DNA of 64,000 nucleotides from Simmondsia chinensis. Lineage: Eukaryota; Streptophyta; Magnoliopsida; Caryophyllales; Simmondsiaceae. Each line of letters opens with the position of its first letter. Position 1 is the first letter of the stretch. Below, piece after piece: positions 59,901 to 64,000 of this stretch. Location of the stretch: positions 38,690,750 through 38,754,749 of the forward strand of contig JAGTTD010000005.1 of NCBI GenBank assembly GCA_018398585.1. The letters run 5' to 3'. The notes under the pieces are model-generated. The model saw only the letters and a list, made by a program, of their open reading frames with translations, ran no database searches and was not told the origin of the DNA. The translations under genes were made by a program, and so were the position numbers.

Positions 59901-62900
59901 CCCAACACGATTGCCAGAAACCGTTGAAACACCCTGCTTCCACAAAAGTTGAACCACAGTTGTTATGCGATTGCGGATCATAATTTGATTCCAACACTCC
60001 CACCTCAACCTGTTACGTAACTTTCCAACAAATCATTCCCTTAATCAAGGCCAGCTAAGGGAATTTCAAACCCATCACTATGGAAATGGTCCATACCAGT
60101 CTCTCCCTCTTTGAATTCTACGAGAAATCAAGTTCCTTAGTTACAACTAGATGCTCACTCATTTTTCTCATATCAAATCCAACAGAAAAGTACAAGGTCC
60201 TTGTAAGAATTCTTAAAGAACGTGAAATTCCACAAATTTTCAAAAATTCAATTCTTAGAAATTTAAACGACAGCATAATTTTGGAAAACCAGGACAAAAA
60301 GATTGTGTAAGGTACACAATATGACAGGATAGGAATCATATCTGTAGCTTACATCATTCCATTAAGCAAATAAGAGTGTATCACAAACATACAAGGGTGA
60401 AAAGTGTTTCACCAGGAGGTTGCGTTGCATTTTCGTTCCACCTATAAAACATGAAGTAGCACTAACCACTGCAGAACGTTTAAGAAACGATAGAAAAAGC
60501 AATGAGCACTTGTAAACATTCATGGGAACTAAAGCTTCTAACTGATGCTGACCAGACAGAGAAGCACATTGATGAAAAAAATAAGAATCAACTGGAAACC
60601 TAATAACAATTGTAAGAGATAAATTATAATTGTTTTGTATTTGTAAATATCTTGACCAATAAATCATATGGTTCATAACTTCGAATAAAATCCAAACACA
60701 CGTATTAAATTTGTATATACCTTGGCCTTTGATTTGATGGTTTACCAATGAATACATAACGAATGCCAGCTGCCCGTTTTGAGATGTGATAATAGAGTCC
60801 TAGAATTGAAGGTAACAATGATACTAAGATATCACAAGTCCTGACTATAAATATATGACAGCTTCCCAAGATATATGGTTTATTGCAATGCAATTACCTT
60901 CAAAGTAGAAAAACATGAGATTCATACGAAGAACCAATTGCAATACCTCACGAACCACTGGAAGCACCTAAAAGATTACGATCCAAATGCACATATAGTA
61001 GTCCATTTTCGGAAATTCATAGTTTAAGGTAACAAGGAATTGAATCAACAAGATATATGGAGTCAGTTACTTACTGAAGGCCATCTCTGAACTGCAGACA
61101 AACGCAATCTTCTAAGTTTCTCTTTGAATCTTGACAGAGCTGAACTGGAGGCAGGTCTCGAAGACGGGCCTTCAACACTGGCAGAAGACTGAAGCTCGTT
61201 GCTCGAGCTGCTATCTCTAAAATCATCTGACTGTGATTCTGCAAGAATAATGCCACGCGACGCAACTCTGGAGCTGCGCGACAGTATTACTTAACTTATA
61301 AGATGCATAACCAAGTTTCAAAGCAGGAATAATACGGGAGGAAAATTCAAGTGAATCCACTAAATGATTAGAGAGAAACCTTATTCTTTCTGCAAGATAA
61401 GGAACTGTTGTCTGGTACAAAATGAAAAGTACACGTCTTGCTGGAGTAGGGGCGAGTCCATGTGATCCGGTAACCTGCAATAAAACCCAACATTGTAGAA
61501 ATGATAAAGTATTTTACCTATCATATTAAGATTTGTTACGCAAAACACCAAAGAATTGGGTTTGATATGCCAAAACTAGATCTGAACGAAAAATAAGAAG
61601 AGTGGAGAGAAAAAGAAACAATGACAAAGATTTCAGCGGATAACCCTCAAAATGAGGAAAACACCATGGGCGGAAGTATAAAGCTTTCACTATCAGGAAT
61701 AAAGACTACAAAAATGGCATCCTTCAGGGATACAACAACATAACATATAAATAGCCACGAGATTGAAGCTCTAGCATAGAAAAGGGTAACTGGGCTGAAC
61801 TTATAAATAAGGTCCATATCCCACTGTGAAACCAAGATAGATATTCGAGACGCAACACAACAAGATCAATGATATGGAAATCTGGATCTAAGCTACTTAT
61901 ATTGAAGTTTCTATGAGCAAGTCCTAAGAAGGCTCCATTTTTTTAAATGCTTAATTGGTTGTTTCTTGACGCTAAAAAGCAGTAGAGCCTGTAAAATAGG
62001 TTGGCAACGGAACCTTGCATATTCATCGCTAAATTACATTATAAAATAACCTTTGAACGAACCTAAATTACTTTTTTGAAGCATGACAAACAATAAATTG
62101 TAAAAACTGTTTACCTGCACTTTTTGAATAGAAGATAAGGAGTACAGCAACCCCCTAATAAGGGTCACAAACAACTGAGGAAAGGGGAAAATGAGCTTCG
62201 AACACAAAACCTCGCGCTTGGGGGGATGGGTAGCGTAACTACTAACACCAACCGAATAGCTTAACATATACCTGAATTATATCACAGTACTCTTCTCCCA
62301 GGGTTTGCTGGCCTGCACCAGTGGTCAGGAGATAATAAAGCACCTGTCCCAGAAGCTTTGTCTGCAGGACAAAAAGATCAATACGTCGCAAACTTATATG
62401 GAGAAACCACAAGCATCTGCAACATGAACAAAGTATTTTTTTTCGGAAAGTAAATGGGATTGGGGATACGAACCTAGGATCTTTTGTCCAAGAGGCTCAA
62501 CCATGGTAATATTTTACAATTAGACACCTCATTTCCAACGTGAACAAAATATCATTCATTTCCACTGGCCATGGAACCAGCTTGTTACACAGAGAATTAT
62601 TTTCTTGTTCTACTAGAATAATAAAATGACACAGAAGATACTTCCATGGGAATGAGGACCTAAGAAGTTCATTTTTGCTTCTCTTCTAATGTCTTTGGAG
62701 ATTGAAAGCAGCTCATCATGGGCGTCACATACACCACAACACAAACAGTTTTCCATTTTGGAAATACTCTTTTATCTGAAACTATATAACAACAACCCAG
62801 TGCCTTATACTTTCTCCAACGATTTTTGCCTTAAGGCTGGAATTTTCATAAACATAATCATCTGTTTTCTAAGGTTCGGAGTTTAACTCAAACTATAGAA

Positions 62901-63002
62901 ACAAGAAAAGTAGAACAAAGGCCTCCCAGCATTCTCAAACACCATGTACATGAAAAGACAAGAGACTAACCTCACTCTGATAAGCAACAGCAACTCTAGT
63001 TC
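56927..63002 (-). CDS. PEX10: Peroxisome biogenesis factor 10 (PEX10), 5'-partial
   Basis: The ten minus-strand exons are 63002-62971, 62361-62272, 61474-61380, 61273-61075, 60967-60898, 60799-60721, 59454-59321, 58488-58397, 57201-57119 and 57029-56927. They total 977 nt, or 324 residues plus TAA after the split first codon. All introns visible in full are GT-AG. PEX10 is a peroxisomal-membrane RING E3 that works with PEX2 and PEX12 to ubiquitinate the receptor PEX5 for recycling. The Pex2/12-type membrane domain contains [60 protein letters not shown] and [20 protein letters not shown]. The C3HC4 RING reads [20 protein letters not shown], then CWNCIMEW and ECPLCRTP. The protein ends LVCLYHSDF. 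About 60 N-terminal residues and the start codon lie beyond the right edge. It looks functional. Confidence 0.96.
57202..58396 (-). other. Large PEX10 intron between the last linker exon and the RING exon
   Basis: The donor follows TCAGAG (58397) and the acceptor precedes GCTAAAGC (57201). It contains the low-complexity block 57250-57420 shared with 45890-46080, and a non-coding stretch of unknown origin at 57480-57830. No nested gene was found. Confidence 0.6.
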
Positions 63003-64000
63003 CTGCATACAAAATGTGGACAATAACATCTTCAATTGACATTCTCAAAAACCGTAAGATACTTGAACTTAGTGTTTCATGAAGCGCTTCAATGTATGAA
63101 TTAGGCCGTTGAATGCAAACAATTCTTTGAAGATACCCACTTGGTTTAAAACTTTCTAGGAGATGGTACATACAAGCAACCCGATATTAGTCAAGGATTA
63201 ATCAAGAAGCGTTGAAGCAGGCCCAAACACTTGAGCTAGCATAAAAAAAGTTCACGTTTTCAAAAAGAGTTTTTACGCAAAACCACCTTGAAAAGTTGTT
63301 ATTTTTCACTTAACCACTATAATTTTGTAATTTTTAGAAGCACTCTCAGAAGTCTAAAATTTTTCAATCAACCACCCTAAATCACGTTATTACACATCCA
63401 TTAAATATGATTTGCCTTCCATGTAGATTTTAACTTGCTTTTCTTATTTTTTGAGTGCACATGAGATTCACTATTCAATCTAACTTTGCATTCACTTGCC
63501 CCCATATAGGTTTGATCGCGAGTGGATTTGAAGAAGCGGGATAAGAAACTTGGTGGGGAAAGAGGTGAAAAATAGTTTGTCATCTTAGCTATTTTAACTT
63601 ATGGTTAATGAGCATTCTAAAATATATATAAAAGCCATCAATATGTGACGAACAATTAACGGTGTGATGTAAGGTAGTTGAATGAACATTTTTAAGATTT
63701 TGGAGGTAGTTTTCTGAAAAATTAACCCCCATTCGGCAATATGATAATGGGGGTAAACCCTTACCCCTATTTGGCAATATTTTAAGAGGGGTAAACGGGG
63801 TAAATTTATTTAGCAGCGAAATTTTAGATAAAGAGGGAGAGAGTAAGTTTTGAAAAATGTTTAGATAATTTTATCCTTATTTTAACTATTTCTGTCTTTA
63901 GCATTACCCCTTTACAAATTGTCAAATAAGAATAACACATTTACTCCTTTTAACCTTAACTCCTCTTAATTTGACATATATCCAAACAAGAGTAGGATAA
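63003..64000 (-). other. PEX10 upstream intron (incomplete)
   Basis: The acceptor is at 63003 (TATGCAG on minus). I looked for the family's preceding exon (the stretch ending CRDAFRHLFG in related proteins) and did not find it, so the intron probably runs off the window. 63290-63560 has AT-rich repeat-like sequence similar to 45030-45250 (AAGTCTAAAATTTTTCATCA, CGTTATTACACATCCATTAA). Confidence 0.55.

Noticed and set aside
63003..63171. The 78-codon minus frame 63171-62935 as a PEX10 N-terminal exon
   Set aside because: Upstream of the TATGCAG acceptor its translation has no resemblance to the PEX10 family. The splice site and frame show it is intron read-through.

Overview
The window is nuclear DNA of a flowering plant, most likely a eudicot. 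It is AT-rich with long non-coding stretches. Two conserved plant housekeeping genes with short exons and GT-AG introns are present, and the rest is dominated by plant transposable elements (chromovirus Gypsy, Copia, RTE-type LINE, hAT-like and MITE elements, and SINEs). I cannot name the species.

There are two well-supported host genes, both on the minus strand. One is cytosolic 40S ribosomal protein S3 (39899-44088): six exons, 234 codons, complete, with telo-box and site II motifs upstream. The other is peroxisome biogenesis factor PEX10 (56927-63002): ten exons including the C-terminal RING finger, with the N-terminus beyond the right edge. A third group is four related ankyrin/PGG-domain loci, BDA1-like: A 20960-22266, B 22781-24180 and C 30229-31433 on minus, D 50466-51766 on plus. 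Each carries at least one frame-breaking lesion. B and D keep long ankyrin reading frames and could still encode shortened proteins.

Layout: 1-4800 holds a truncated LINE, hAT-like elements and a SINE. 4802-7836 is a structurally complete but internally deleted Copia element with 621-bp LTRs. 7842-13287 is AT-rich with TRIM, Copia and MITE debris. 13288-18553 is a decayed chromodomain Gypsy element inserted into a MITE. 18600-36550 contains ankyrin copies A-C embedded in Copia, hAT-like, SINE, solo-LTR and LINE insertions. 36550-39890 is remnant-rich intergenic DNA. 39899-44375 is RPS3 and its promoter. 44400-48400 is intergenic with a MITE and a SINE. 48400-52050 is an inverted copy of the 30.2-34.7 kb ankyrin module. 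52470-56240 holds a hAT MITE, an RTE LINE and SINEs. 56927 to the end is PEX10.

The most interesting system is a family of short retroposons. Their 5' half is a 5S rRNA copy with its internal Pol III promoter region, and their 3' half of about 120 bp matches the 3' end of the RTE-type LINEs in this same window, including a TTG-rich terminus. Three copies have clear 14-20 bp target-site duplications, and a fourth has an apparent empty site in a paralogous segment. This looks like a 5S-headed SINE with its LINE partner. It is also distinct from Cassandra-type LTR elements, which carry 5S sequence too.
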